This document shows, one piece after another, positions 53,650 through 63,340 of a stretch of 64,000 nucleotides of DNA. A model generated the notes under the pieces. It was given only the letters and a program-made list of their open reading frames with translations, did no database searches and was not told the DNA's origin. This stretch comes from Phytophthora colocasiae (Eukaryota; Oomycota; Peronosporomycetes; Peronosporales; Peronosporaceae). The position numbers and the translations under genes were made by a program. Every line of letters starts with the position of its first letter. Position 1 is the first letter of the stretch. The stretch is taken from assembly GCA_018806915.1 (NCBI GenBank), contig JAGKQI010000077.1, positions 124,001 to 188,000 of the forward strand. The letters run 5' to 3'.

Positions 53650-54200
53650 GCGTGGGGTTAACTTACCCACGCCAGGTGGTGCCACTACGATGGCATCACG
53701 AGCCCTCATGGCTCCGTGCGGAACTGCGTTACCCGCATCGGAAGCACCCTTGGTGTCTTCCTGATCAGTTATGGTCTGAGCGACCTTGCGTGGAACTACT
53801 TCTCTCACGCCTGGTGATGCCACTACTTCGGCATCACGAGCCCTCGTGGCTCCATGCGGAACTCTGTTACCCGCATCAGTTATGGTCTGAGCGACCTGGC
53901 GTCGAACTACTTCTCGTACGCCTGGCGATGCCACTACTTCGGCATCGCGAGCCATCTTGGCTTCCTGCGGAACTCTTTGATCCGCTTGTGGACCTAAGTT
54001 ACCCACCTGGTTAGTGCTCTCGGGCACTACCACAGTCGCAGCCTGTACGTCGCTGCGACTTCGTGCGTGGGGCCCTGCTATCGTTGCAGACCCACACGTA
54101 GGGCAAGGGCCTCCGCCCGTTGCCCCAGCCATCCATGGCCCACGATCACTTCTCGTGTGGGGCGATGTAGCACCGACTACACCAGCCCCCAAATACTCCT
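53626..54200 (-). pseudogene. Gy-C protease-RT linker with three ~110-bp repeats
   Basis: Continuous minus-strand frame (part of 55221-53626). Repeats encode variants of RDAEVVASPGVREVVRRQVA and DAGNRVPHGATRA at about 53970-53880, 53860-53770 and 53740-53650. Each contains hairpins such as GATGCC/GGCATC. Position and style match the repeat-bearing linker of Gy-B (46790-47300). Confidence 0.8.
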
Positions 54201-54660
54201 CGGACGCTGCCGCGTCCTGGCGGTTCCAGCGAACGCCCTTAGTCCTGACAGAGGTGGGAACATGACTCACCAAAGCTCTGTCAGAGACTGCAGGCCGGCT
54301 AGCCCCAATGGCTTTGCCGCGCCAATCGATCCAGGGCTCGTGCTTCTCAAGCCACGGCATCCCTAGGATCAAGTCGTACTTGTCCATCTCGAGGACAATG
54401 AACGACTCCACGCTGTCGAAGTCCTCAAACTTCACAGCCAGGTCCACTTGGACCTTTGGTATTTCCACCACCGTACCATCAGTTAGTCGTACAGCGACTA
54501 GCCCACTTCCCTCACTCTCGCGTAGAACGTCCTCAAACTTGCCGCGGTTCCTCGCGACAGTTTGCCGGCGAGCAAAGTTCTTGCTCGCCCCAGAGTCTAT
54601 CAAGACTCTAAAGGAGTTGTTAAACCCCCGTACACTCGCGTGAACCACCAGCAGCCCACC
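54201..54660 (-). CDS. Gy-C aspartic protease
   Basis: Open minus-strand retropepsin inside the frame 55221-53626: GGLLVVHASVRGFNNSFRVL, catalytic LIDSGASKNFARR (about 54600-54565), SGLVAVRLTDGTVVEIPK, VESFIVLEMDKYDLILGMP and WLEKHEPWIDW (about 54385-54310). Same layout as Gy-A' 22700-23062, with no break seen. Confidence 0.87.
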
Positions 54661-55785
54661 GCCCTTCTCCGCTTTCAGAGCCCCAAGCCTCTCTGGGGCT
54701 AAGTCTCCAGTGCGTGTGCCTCCCGCACCACCCTCATGGGGACTTAGTGTTTCCCCAGTAGGGTGGGGCGCCCTACTGGTCCCCGGCGTTCCCTGACTCT
54801 TGGGCGCCGGCTTCTTCCAGCGGCCCTTAGAGCCTTGAGGCTTGGAAGACCTCTTCCATTGCCCCCAGAGGGCAGACACGTGCGAAGTGTCCGAAACGCC
54901 CGCACTCGAAACAGCGGATGCGTTTCTGCTCGGCGAGCCCCAAGTCCATAGGGGCTGGTCCCGAGCCTGCTCCATTCCCAGGAGCACTGGCCGACGCCGT
55001 CGTCGGCCCGCTGTGGCCTGCCACGCAGAGGCAGGAGTCTGAGCCTGTGTATGGCTGTACTCCTCCTGTAGCGCGACTTGAATCGCCTCCTCCATCGTGT
55101 TGACCTGCACGCGGAACAGTTGCGTGCGGGCCGGGCTTACTCTTAAGCCGTCCATGAACACAGTTACTTGGATGTGTTCAGGTAGGGGGTTCCCTACCAG
55201 AGATGCCGCGAGAACGCGCATCTCTTGGATGTACTCGTGCAGGTCACGTTTCCCTTGCTTGCAGGCTAGGAAGCGTGACCGCTGGCGATACTCATAGTTC
55301 GCCGGGAGGAATGCGGCCCGAAGCTGTTCGCACAGCTGGGCCCAGGATGTAAAACATCCAGGCGACGTCGCTTCGCGCGTGTACGCCCATGTCTTCGCTC
55401 GACCCCGAGGTTAGATAGCGCGAAAGCGACCCGAAGTCGCTCCACCGAGATGAGAGCCGCCTCCATGGCGAGCCTCTCCAACTTCTCGGATCCAGAAGTG
55501 AAGGTTTTCACCTTCTTTCCCTTCATAGGGAAGAACCTTGAGTCTTAAAGGCTTGGGCTGAACCGGCCTCGGTTCAACCACAGGAGCCTCAAAGGTTCCT
55601 CGAACGTGCTCAATGAGCCCACGTTCGTACATGTCGAACGCCGCCACGCGTTCGACCTGCTCGGCCGGCGTCGCCGCCGCCAAGCTTCGGAAGGCATCCA
55701 TCCCAAAGATGCCCGCCATCTTCCGGACCGACTCAAACTGAGAGTCGGTCAAGTGAGGAAACTCACTTCGATCCATGATGGCCAA
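54661..55785 (-). pseudogene. Gy-C gag
   Basis: ATG at 55776 (MDRSEFPHLTDSQFESVRKM; the frame is open from 55785). Open through HVRGTFEAPVVEPRPVQPK and EGKEGENLHFWIREVGEA to about 55411, with frameshifts near 55470 and 55240. It resumes in 55221-53626 (MRVLAASLVGNPLPEHIQV, TVFMDGLRVSPARTQLFRV, EEYSHTQAQTPASAW). A zinc knuckle CFECGRFGHFARVC is read in another frame at about 54925-54885, showing two compensating shifts around it. Gag matures to capsid and nucleocapsid. Confidence 0.83.
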
Positions 55786-55841
55786 CTACTTCTGGCCACA
55801 GAGGATTCAGGTAATCAATCTACCCGCGTAGGCGTAGGATT

Positions 55842-55858
55842 GACTACAAGTGCTACCA
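55842..55858 (-). other. Gy-C primer-binding site
   Basis: Minus-strand TGGTAGCACTTGTAGTC, two bases from the 5' LTR, identical to the Gy-A site although the LTRs are unrelated. Confidence 0.82.
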
Positions 55859-55860
55859 AG

Positions 55861-56175
55861 TGTGACGGGGGTCACACAGCACTTCACACAGAGGAAGGCT
55901 TGGAGTATACTAACTCCTAGTGAACGGCAGTTCACTCGGTCCCAAAGACTTGGGGAGACTAACTAAAGATTAGGTAGATTTAAGACTGAATATATTATAG
56001 ATACTTGTTAGCTTGGCCTGCAATACAAACTAAAAGATATCTATAGTGTAACCTATATAGAAGGTGATAGGTGGCTGCGGAGCCACCTGCCACGTGTCAC
56101 CATGATGTGTGACACACCAAATGTATCCACCTCGGAAGAGTGACTAAAGTCACTCTTCAATGTAACCCCGTTACA
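55861..56175 (-). repeat. Gy-C 5' LTR
   Basis: 315 bp, nearly identical to 47865-48180: a one-base difference in the CCCC/CCC run near 55941 and a few substitutions. It is followed by the right CTCCC duplication (56176-56180). Confidence 0.93.
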
Positions 56176-56396
56176 CTCCCTCAGTGTGAAGACTAAGAAG
56201 CAGCGCTTCGAAGAGCAGAGCTGGGACTCGTTGAGGTCGAGTCCCTACTACGAAGTTCTGCGGGAGTACAAGGATGTACTCCCGGACGAGATTCCTTCGG
56301 AGCTTCCGAAGGATAAGGGCGTACAGCACGAGATTGATCTCGTGCCGGGCACGAAGTACTGTGTTACACGGTGGTGGCCACTGCCGAGTGAACAAA
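56176..56396 (+). pseudogene. Gy-B pre-RT and RT start (third block)
   Basis: KTKKQRFEEQSWDSLRSS, YKDVLPDEIPSELPKDKG, HEIDLVPGTKYCVTRWWPLP: the start of a gypsy RT in frame with the end of the 47740-47864 stretch. It is cut at about 56396 (PSEQ) by a Gy-D-like fragment. The rest of Gy-B RT, integrase and its 3' LTR are missing. Confidence 0.85.
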
Positions 56397-57640
56397 TTTC
56401 TGACTAGTGTCAAAGTGGCACCCAACCTTACGAGCAAAGGCAGTATCCAAGATGTATACCTCGGCGCCAGTGTCCAGGAGCAAGATCGATTTCTCATGAT
56501 TGATCTTGCCTGAGATCTTGGCTTGGCGGAACCATTTTCCTGGTGCGTGATATTTCCAATAGCCCCTGGATTCTCCTTCCTTAAGATCCAAGGCCACCTC
56601 CGCACCAGATCGAGAGAATTCATCGATCCCGGGAAGACTCGCGATTTTAGCAGTATACGGATGCAACTTACATGTATTACTGCGCAGATCTGAACTCTCC
56701 CTATCTTGACCTCCCGATTGCTTGTTCACATATGCGTAGATGCAATACTCAGAACACTCGGCTCGTACCGGATTCCAACCCGGCGAACGTCCTAGTTTAA
56801 CATCTTCTCCACCATCCCGGAGAACAACCCGGCATGTCGGGACGGATCGTACCACTTGCGGATCTGGTTGTAGAACTCTTCCATGAGGCACTCCCCAGCT
56901 TCATGAATCTCCCCACACACTCGCGGCATGTGTATAAGCAGTGGTCAGTTGGATGCCCTCTCTTTCCGCACTTATCACATGTCAGACGCCTCCAACAGTC
57001 CAGGTCCGTATGCTTCCGGGATCCGCAGTGCGAGCAGCGACCCGATCATGATCAGGTTGATCCCACGATCCGAAATCCGACCTCGATTTTTCGTGTTCGC
57101 ATGAGATCTCGACTGATCTGGCTGGTGGGGAGCGCCCCCAGTACCGATCTGCTGTTTTTTTAGTCGCGGCAAGGTATATTCTCCGGAGAACGCCTTCAGA
57201 ATCGGACCCATCCGATCCGGGCATCTCTTCCGACTCCGAACGATCTGGGACTTGTATTGCTCGAACCACCGCCCGAGCGGGTGCCGCCGGGGCACTAGCC
57301 AAGGCCTTCTGTCTATACTTTGACCCGAACGCGGATTTACGCTGTCTGCTCTTCGCCCGTCCCCGGGACCGGAGTACTTCTTCAAGTTCCTCGACTGAGT
57401 AAGGTCAGCCGATCAGCTAATGCGGGTTCTCCCAGTGTCTCGATGTAATGATCCACGTGTTCTCGGTGGGCCTTCGCGTCCCCATCCTTGATCTTCACCT
57501 CCATTATCATCGTGATGTTTCCGTCACGGTCTTGGTACATAGCGTGCCAAGCTGCGGCACGCAACCGACTCGACTTCACCTGTACTGGCATTGCGAGTGG
57601 CAATCGTGAGGCCGTACATCGCCTAATGCGTAATTGAGAC
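56397..57640 (-). mobile_element. Diverged Gy-D-like fragment (gag end and protease)
   Basis: Minus strand. Protease start VNKQSGGQDRESSDLRSNTC, GESRGYWKYHAPGKWFRQAK, SILLLDTGAEVYILDTAFA (56760-56410), preceded by the gag end with zinc-knuckle remnants (about 57010-56900) and VKIKDGDAKAHREHVDHYIE (about 57510-57420). Protein similarity to Gy-D is clear but DNA identity is low, so it is a separate subfamily. GTTAAAC followed by TAG is kept at 56801-56792. Several frameshifts. The upstream border near 57640 is uncertain. Confidence 0.8.
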
Positions 57641-58591
57641 CTTTTTTTGTTTTGCGACTGGTTGGCTACTTTCCCCCGATCATATTTTGCTTGAAAGTCT
57701 CTGTGGACTGTTCCAAAGCTGAAAACTAAAGAACTGATGTAAATAAAGGTGCAGAGCGTGCGGCTTACGCCCAGGAACATTGTGAAACGATCTTTTGGAT
57801 TCCCATTTTTAGAATTACCTAGTGAAAAAATGGAAGCACTTTTAAGGAGTCTGGGAATCATCATCTATGCGTGTTGGAGATCTACAATACACAGTAACGA
57901 AATAATTTCACACATTTGCTTTGCGTCGCAATACACTGATAGATAAGCTTTCAACAAATTAGTTGCGATAGTAAACTTCGACCTTCTAGTAATGATACAC
58001 AGAGATTTGATTGGCTAAAATGATATGTCAGTTATAAAGTTACATTTCATGATGCAGGTCCTTGCGCATAGTGGAGATGCCAATGCCGCTGTGTTGCAGC
58101 CCCACCAGGTGCTAATTGCTCATGAGGACGCAGCACTGCACTCCATCCAGCAGTTGGATCCCATGTGCATGCACGTTGAAGACGTGCAGCAATTCTGGTC
58201 CAGCATTAAGCGAGGTGAGAGTAGCAGAAACCTGATCTCGAGGTGGCTACATTCCGAGATGGCTACACTACGAGTGTAAAGATGTCGCTTGAGCTGGAGC
58301 CTAGAAGGATGAGGGACAAGACGATCTGCGCGCTGTTGAAGGGAGACGCGTATGACCAAAGGGGGTTTTACAGTTGAAGGTGCTTGTGAGGCATGTCCAA
58401 CGGGTTTTCCCTCCTCGTGTATGACACGTAGGTGTGGGCGACCATGCGATAGTGAATGGACTAATGTCACTGTGAGTTTTGCTTTGTGGACAAGAATCTA
58501 TTGCTTCTGGTCTTGCTGTTCGATCAAGTAGGCACTTACGCGACCTGTGCAGGGCTGAGTGAGCTGCCAACTACCAGCGAACTTGCCGCTA
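57641..58591. other. Unassigned AT-richer interval before Co-3
   Basis: No gene I can support. TGTTGGAGATCTACA at 57872 could be a copia LTR start, and the primer-binding site at 58592 requires an LTR end at about 58591. An LTR of ~720 bp would be long compared with the 174 bp of Co-1, so an insertion may be present. An 84-codon frame at 58025-58279 (MSVIKLHFMMQVLAHSGDAN...) has no recognised relatives. Confidence 0.45.
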
Positions 58592-58606
58592 GGTTATGAG
58601 CCCAAG
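58592..58606 (+). other. Co-3 primer-binding site for half an initiator-Met tRNA
   Basis: GGTTATGAGCCCAAG, 24 bases before the gag ATG. Its complement CTTGGGCTCATAACC reads as the anticodon arm of an initiator-Met tRNA, with the CAT anticodon. The same site is in Co-1 (18306-18320). Confidence 0.78.
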
Positions 58607-58629
58607 TTTATCTCAAGTACGGAAGTAAG

Positions 58630-59673
58630 ATGAGCAGTAATACAAGTCAAGCACCTACAAGTCAACAAAATGCGAGCCAGAGTACGACGAGCCCGAGCTC
58701 CAGTACATCGACAAATGCCTCAGGACAGCCGGTAATGACTTCAGCGTCTACTGGTGCGGTTGGAGGACACTCTTCAGTGGTGACGACGAGAGTTTCTAGT
58801 CAACCTGCGATTACAGCGGCTGTGCATTTGGGTCAACCTGGTGGAGGAGTTAATCCCGTGATGCAAGTACCGAAACCGATGGGCAGTAGCAAGCCACCCA
58901 AATTTAATGATACCTATGAAGTGTACCAGATGCGACTCAAGTTGTATTTGGAGCAAAGCGATTGGTAGCTGGAGCTGAAACCCGACACGCGACGGATCCA
59001 GTGTTGCAACGCCATTTTGATGATCGAAATCGGTTAGCAATGGAGACAATAATTCGTGGAGTGAAGGGAGCTGATGCACAAAAAGTGTGCAATTTCGACA
59101 CTGCTAAAGAGATGTGGGAAACTCTGACAGCGGAGAAGACCCAGAGAGATTTTCTTATGCTTGAAGCGCGAGCTGTATACTCACTCGTATACACCGGGAA
59201 GGAAAATGGCTGATTATATTCAAGAGATGAACGCTCTTCGTCAGCGACTGCAGCACATGGGAACTAGTTTCGTAATTCAAGACAATGAGATGTCCCAGTT
59301 GCTGTTGATGGGGGTTTGTGCGGTACATCGGGAAGTAGTGACTCAATTTGATTTCTCTTTTCGACAAGGGATTCGTCCTAGTCTACAGCAAGTGAAGAAC
59401 GCATTACTTTCACGGGACGAAATGGAAAAGATGGCTACGGATTCTGCGAGTAGTGCCGCACCGAATGGAAACAATGGAGTGGCTATGCATATGGGACAGC
59501 AGTCTCAGAGCCGGAACTACGGGTCAAGGGTCAACTTCTGGGTCTAACCAAGGCCAGAAGGAGCAGGCGCAGTCCACTGGCGCAGGAAAACGACGTGCAC
59601 TTCGTTGTTATCATTGTCATAAGTTAGGACACATGCGACGAGACTGTTGTCATTTTGAGAATAAGCAGACATA
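58630..59673 (+). pseudogene. Co-3 gag
   Basis: ATG 58630 (MSSNTSQAPTSQQNASQ). Ser/Thr-rich N-terminus, then PPKFNDTYEVYQMRLKLYL. Stop at 58966-58968, then frames 58962-59213 (HFDDRNRLAMETIIRGVKGA, FDTAKEMWETLTAEKTQR), 59161-59547 (YIQEMNALRQRLQHMG, QLLLMGVCAVHREVVTQF) and 59453-59674 with a zinc knuckle CYHCHKLGHMRRDC (C-X2-C-X4-H-X4-C, about 59608-59650). Three frameshifts and a TAA at 59672-59674. Confidence 0.85.
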
Positions 59674-59791
59674 AACCCAGCAGTCGAAGAGCAATTCGCA
59701 GAGCAAAGAGAAGAAGAAGGCCAAAAAGGCCAAAGGTGGAAACAGTGAAGCTCAACCGAATAACTCACCGACTACAGGTACAGCTGGCTAC

Positions 59792-60184
59792 ATGCGATTT
59801 TTGGAGACTGTGAAGAATGAAGAGGAGAGCAGTAGCAGCAGTAGTTCGGAAGGTGAAGACTTCGTAGGAATGACGATACGTAACGACAGACATGGCTCAA
59901 GAGGTGGCTGGATGTTAGATTCGGGCACGTCGCACGTTTGCACGGAGCGTGAGCTGTTCACGAGTATGAAAAAGTCAAAAGCCTCTTTCAAAGTGTGGAA
60001 TGGAGGTGTTACGCAGGGAAATTTGCGTGGCAAAGTGGTAATTGATGCGGTGGATGCACGGAGTCATACTGAATTGTCATTTGAGCTGGATAATTTGGAA
60101 TTTTCTCCGTCTGGACCTGTAAATTTACTTAGGCTCGGTGTCTTACTGGAATCAGGATGGGTGTTGACCAACAAGCAATCCTAG
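59792..60184 (+). CDS. Co-3 protease
   Basis: Open stretch of the polyprotein with an acidic Ser-rich lead (NEEESSSSSSSEGEDFVG) and the copia-type aspartic protease: GGWMLDSGTSHVCTERELF (about 59905-59965), VWNGGVTQGNLRGKVVIDA, LDNLEFSPSGPVNLLRLGVL. It ends at a TAG at 60182-60184. First ATG at 59792 is in frame, but this is probably an internal part of gag-pol. Confidence 0.82.
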   Translation: MRFLETVKNEEESSSSSSSEGEDFVGMTIRNDRHGSRGGWMLDSGTSHVCTERELFTSMKKSKASFKVWNGGVTQGNLRGKVVIDAVDARSHTELSFELDNLEFSPSGPVNLLRLGVLLESGWVLTNKQS

Positions 60185-60200
60185 TGAACTCCCTCGGAAG

Positions 60201-61327
60201 ATGTTCCTGGCTTGTGAAGGACAATGTTTGGAATTTATTTTTCATGGACAGCATTACTGGTTAAACAATGTAAGTTTCGGAGACAATCAAGCAGTTGTGA
60301 TGTCAGTCGTGAGTACTGATGCAAGTCCTTTGATGCGATGGCACGAGCGCTTTGCTCATTTGAATGAAGCTTTGCTGAAGTACATGGCCAAGAACAACGT
60401 CGTGAAGGGAATGTCTCTCTCGTCAGTGCAGATGAGAACTAAACTGAAGTGTTTAAGTTGTATGGCGGAAAAGCGGAGACGAATGACGTTTGGAGACGCT
60501 ACTGACAAGCGAACGAAAGTCAACTTCGAGCGTTTGACGTCTGACGTTTTTTTGCGATATGAGCAAATACTTGCCTGGCCTCGGAGCAACGCGATACTTT
60601 CAGCTAATTCACGATGACGGATCGCGGTACGTGTGGTGCTACATTCTGATAAACAAAAGTGAAGCAGCAGGAAATACACGACGGCTAATTGCTGAATGTC
60701 TGGCTGATGGTAAGAGGATTACGACGATCACAAGTGACGGTGGAGGTGAATATATGACTAGCGAGCTGAAACTTTTCTATGAAGAGAAGGGAACTGTATT
60801 TATTCCGACGCATCCGTATACGCCACAAGAGAACTGCCTCGTTGAAAAGATGAATGGAGTTCTCGTGAATAAGATGTGAGCAGTCATGCATGCTGCGAAT
60901 TTACCGCTGGATTTGTGGAGTAGTATGTCGTGGAAGTGTACAATCTGACACCTACGAAGGCTTTGAAAGGATTACGCCCACCGAAGTGTTAACAGGCCTG
61001 AAGCCGGACATAAGTTCACTGAAAGTATGCGGCTGTGTAGGGTATGTGTTTGTACCGAAAGAGAAGCGAAAGAACAAGCTCTCGTCGAAAGCTGAGCCGG
61101 CACTATTCCTTGGATTTCCTAAGACCAAGCATGGCTACCGGTTATTGGATCTGCGTACGGGGAGAATAGTGGAAGCCCGCGACGTCAAGTTCCGTGAAGA
61201 CGTGACCGTCGAGCGCACATATCTTAAATGCGTTGTTGAAAGGCAGACAGCATTATCCCCAGATTACGTTTGTTCCTCTTCCAGTGGAATATGTTGCGGA
61301 GCAGTCAGTGAGAATGAATGCTGTTAA
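60201..61327 (+). pseudogene. Co-3 integrase
   Basis: Pre-integrase region with an HHCC-type site (MRWHERFAHLNEALLKYMAK, LKCLSCMAEKRRRMTFGD, about 60335-60500), frameshift near 60550, then core motifs: YFQLIHDDGSRYVWCYIL (Asp), ITTITSDGGGEYMTSELKL (Asp) and YTPQENCLVEKMNGVL (Glu, about 60815-60860), a TGA at 60877-60879 and another shift. The C-terminal part is the GKEY-like module ISSLKVCGCVGYVFVPKEKR, ALFLGFPKTKHGYRLLDL (about 61005-61190). Confidence 0.85.
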
Positions 61328-62633
61328 GGATATACCAGAGGCTGTTAATCATGATTTGAGTGGCGATGCTGACCAACGAGTGGGAAATACCGACGAAAGA
61401 CCCGATGATGGTAGAGATTCGGTGGGAGAGCATGAAGAGCGAGATGCCTGTGAGAATTCGGTGTTGACGGATGTAGACGAGGCTGATGTAAGTGATTCTC
61501 CGCAATGTACTCAACCACGGCGTAGCTCTAAAAGACAACGAGGATTGCGTTGTTCACAACGGAAAATACAAGCAAATGTACGTCTACAAGACTACATCCT
61601 TGCTGCTGTGGAAGCAATGGAGTCGCTTACAGGGAATCCTACTCTTGAAGAAGCATTGAATTCTCGAGATCGTGATGGCTGGTTGTGACCAATACAGAAG
61701 GAGATGGAGGCACATGAAATCAACGGAAGATGGAGATTGGTCGATCGACCAAAACCGTACGACCAAAGCACGATGAAAAAGGGAGGATTGAGCAACTTAA
61801 AGCTCGGCTAGCTGTAAAAGGCTGTGGACAGAAGTATGGAGTTGATTATCTTGAGACATACTCTCCGGTGGTGCGAATTGAAACAGTGCGGATGCTACTT
61901 ATCCTGTCATTTCTATTGAGTCTCGAGTGCTACCATGTTGACTTTGTCACGGCATTTTTGAATGGAGTACTGAATGGAGTTCAGATTTTTATGGAGCAGC
62001 CAGAATACTTCAAGGATGGTACGGATCGTGTGTGCGAGCTCCTAAAAGGACTCTACGGGCTCAATCAAGCTTCAAGGCTCTGGTACCAAACACTACATGA
62101 CTATTTGGCTTTACGCAGTGTGATTACGATGTGGGTTTGTACCAGAGACGGAAGAATGGACATGTCGTATACCTCACGGTGTACGTGGATGACTTGCTCA
62201 TTTTTGGAGACAAGGAGAACGTTGAGCTAGTGATCGACGAGTTGGCTGCAAAGTTTGCTCTGAAGAATCTTGGAAGAGTGAAGCACATTCTTTCCATGGA
62301 GGTGAAGTACATTCCAGGGAAACTACTGTGTCTTTCGCAGACAGCTTACATTGATCGGTTGCTGGAGCGCTTTGGAATGAGCGAAGCTCACTCAGTTGGA
62401 TCGCCTATGATGCAGAATGAAGAATTACCTCCGATTGAAAGAGAAGAAAGCAAAATTAATGATCCGAGTATACCTTTTCGAGAATTGGTGGGAGCGTTGC
62501 AGTATTTGGTGAGTTGTACAAGACCTGACTTAGCAAATGCTGTGCGAAGCCTAGCAAAGTATGCCAGTTCCTATACTAAGGAGAATTATGAGTGAGCAAA
62601 GCGGTTGTTGCGGTATTTACGTGGCACGCGGAC
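61233..62633 (+). pseudogene. Co-3 reverse transcriptase
   Basis: A Glu/Asp-rich linker (61320-61690) leads to RT: EQLKARLAVKGCGQKYGVDY, LSLECYHVDFVTAFLNGVLN (first Asp, about 61930-61960), ELLKGLYGLNQASRLWYQTL, a small indel near 62125, VYLTVYVDDLLIFG (YVDD at about 62180-62200), LKNLGRVKHILSMEV and LVGALQYLVSCTRPDLANAV. A TGA at 62593-62595 follows. RNase H is missing because the Gy-A' element starts at 62634. Confidence 0.86.
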
Positions 62634-63045
62634 TGCAGCGGGGCTGCGTAGGTGTGCACGGCACAGAGGAAGTTGGGTTGACTCGTAGAGTCCTGCTTGT
62701 AAGGCACTAGCCTTCGGTTCTATACAAGAACCAAGTAGTCCACTAAATACGGGACTCTCACAATCAGTGTCCCTATAATAAAGGAACTAACACTAATTAT
62801 GTAAAATGCAAACTGATTTTTATTTATTTTATTGCCCTAATCCTGAATGTAACGGATTTAGTATCTAACATACTAAATCCTAATCAAATGTAATGTGTGG
62901 CTCTGAGCTAACAGCCAGCAACTGGCTACATATGTGACGTGTGAGAAACACTATGTGTTGTACACGGATCTGTGACTTGTGACCTGGATGGTGTATACCA
63001 CACCTATTGTAGCCAAGGCGCGCAGCGCCGTGTAACCCCGTTACA
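62634..63045 (-). repeat. Gy-A' 3' LTR of a third element (minus strand)
   Basis: 412 bp, the same length and subtype as 17829-18240, in reverse: TGCAGCGGGGCTGCG...GTGTAACCCCGTTACA. It is inserted in Co-3 RT. The flanking 5 bases on the left are CGGAC; the other end lies beyond the window. Confidence 0.92.
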
Positions 63046-63062
63046 CCCTCCCCCACCAAACC
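63046..63062 (-). other. Gy-A' polypurine tract (minus strand)
   Basis: CCCTCCCCCACCAAACC on the plus strand, the complement of the tract at 17813-17828, directly next to the LTR. Confidence 0.8.
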
Positions 63063-63340
63063 GTGGATACGGAGTATCTACAACTGTAGACATAACTGCC
63101 TTGTCAAGGCCTATCACCGGCAACTTTCCGATAAAAGAAATCTCTCAACGAGAGTGCGCGGGTGCGCTGGCTCAACGAGCACATTCTCCAATTCTCCCCA
63201 GCGAGCCAACCGCTCCTGAGGTGTCCAGTGACCAGGCGTCTACGCCCCAGCGCCTCAGCGCTTTCCGGTCTGAGCCCTCGGCTCCTCTCACGCTCTCCGA
63301 TTCGGAGTATTTCACGGCGTCTCGCCTTCGCTACGGAGCG

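Larger units (their letters stand above)
47865..56175 (-). mobile_element. Gy-C: complete chromodomain gypsy element
   Basis: 8.3 kb element on the minus strand with 316- and 315-bp LTRs, flanked by CTCCC on both sides. Order on the minus strand: LTR, PBS, gag, protease, linker with repeats, RT, RNase H, integrase, chromodomain, PPT, LTR. On the plus strand a long antisense ORF lies next to the 3' LTR. The two LTRs are nearly identical, so the insertion is young. Pol from RT to integrase is open except for one 2-base loss. Both coding strands are saturated with short perfect inverted repeats. Confidence 0.92.
58592..62633 (+). mobile_element. Co-3: Ty1/copia element truncated by a Gy-A' insertion
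   Basis: Order PBS, gag, protease, integrase, RT, typical of Ty1/copia. The element breaks at 62633 in the RT-RNase H junction (…LLRYLRGTRT), where a Gy-A' LTR begins. AT-richer than the gypsy elements, and I see neither hairpin saturation nor GATC excess in it, which makes it a useful internal control. Confidence 0.88.

Noticed and set aside
58025..58279. 84-codon ORF as a host gene
   Set aside because: No recognised domain, no neighbours supporting it, and it lies in the interval leading to a copia element.
57872..58591. 5' LTR of Co-3 starting at TGTTGGAGATC
   Set aside because: No second LTR is present to confirm it, and the length would be four times that of Co-1. Kept only as a possibility in the interval entry.
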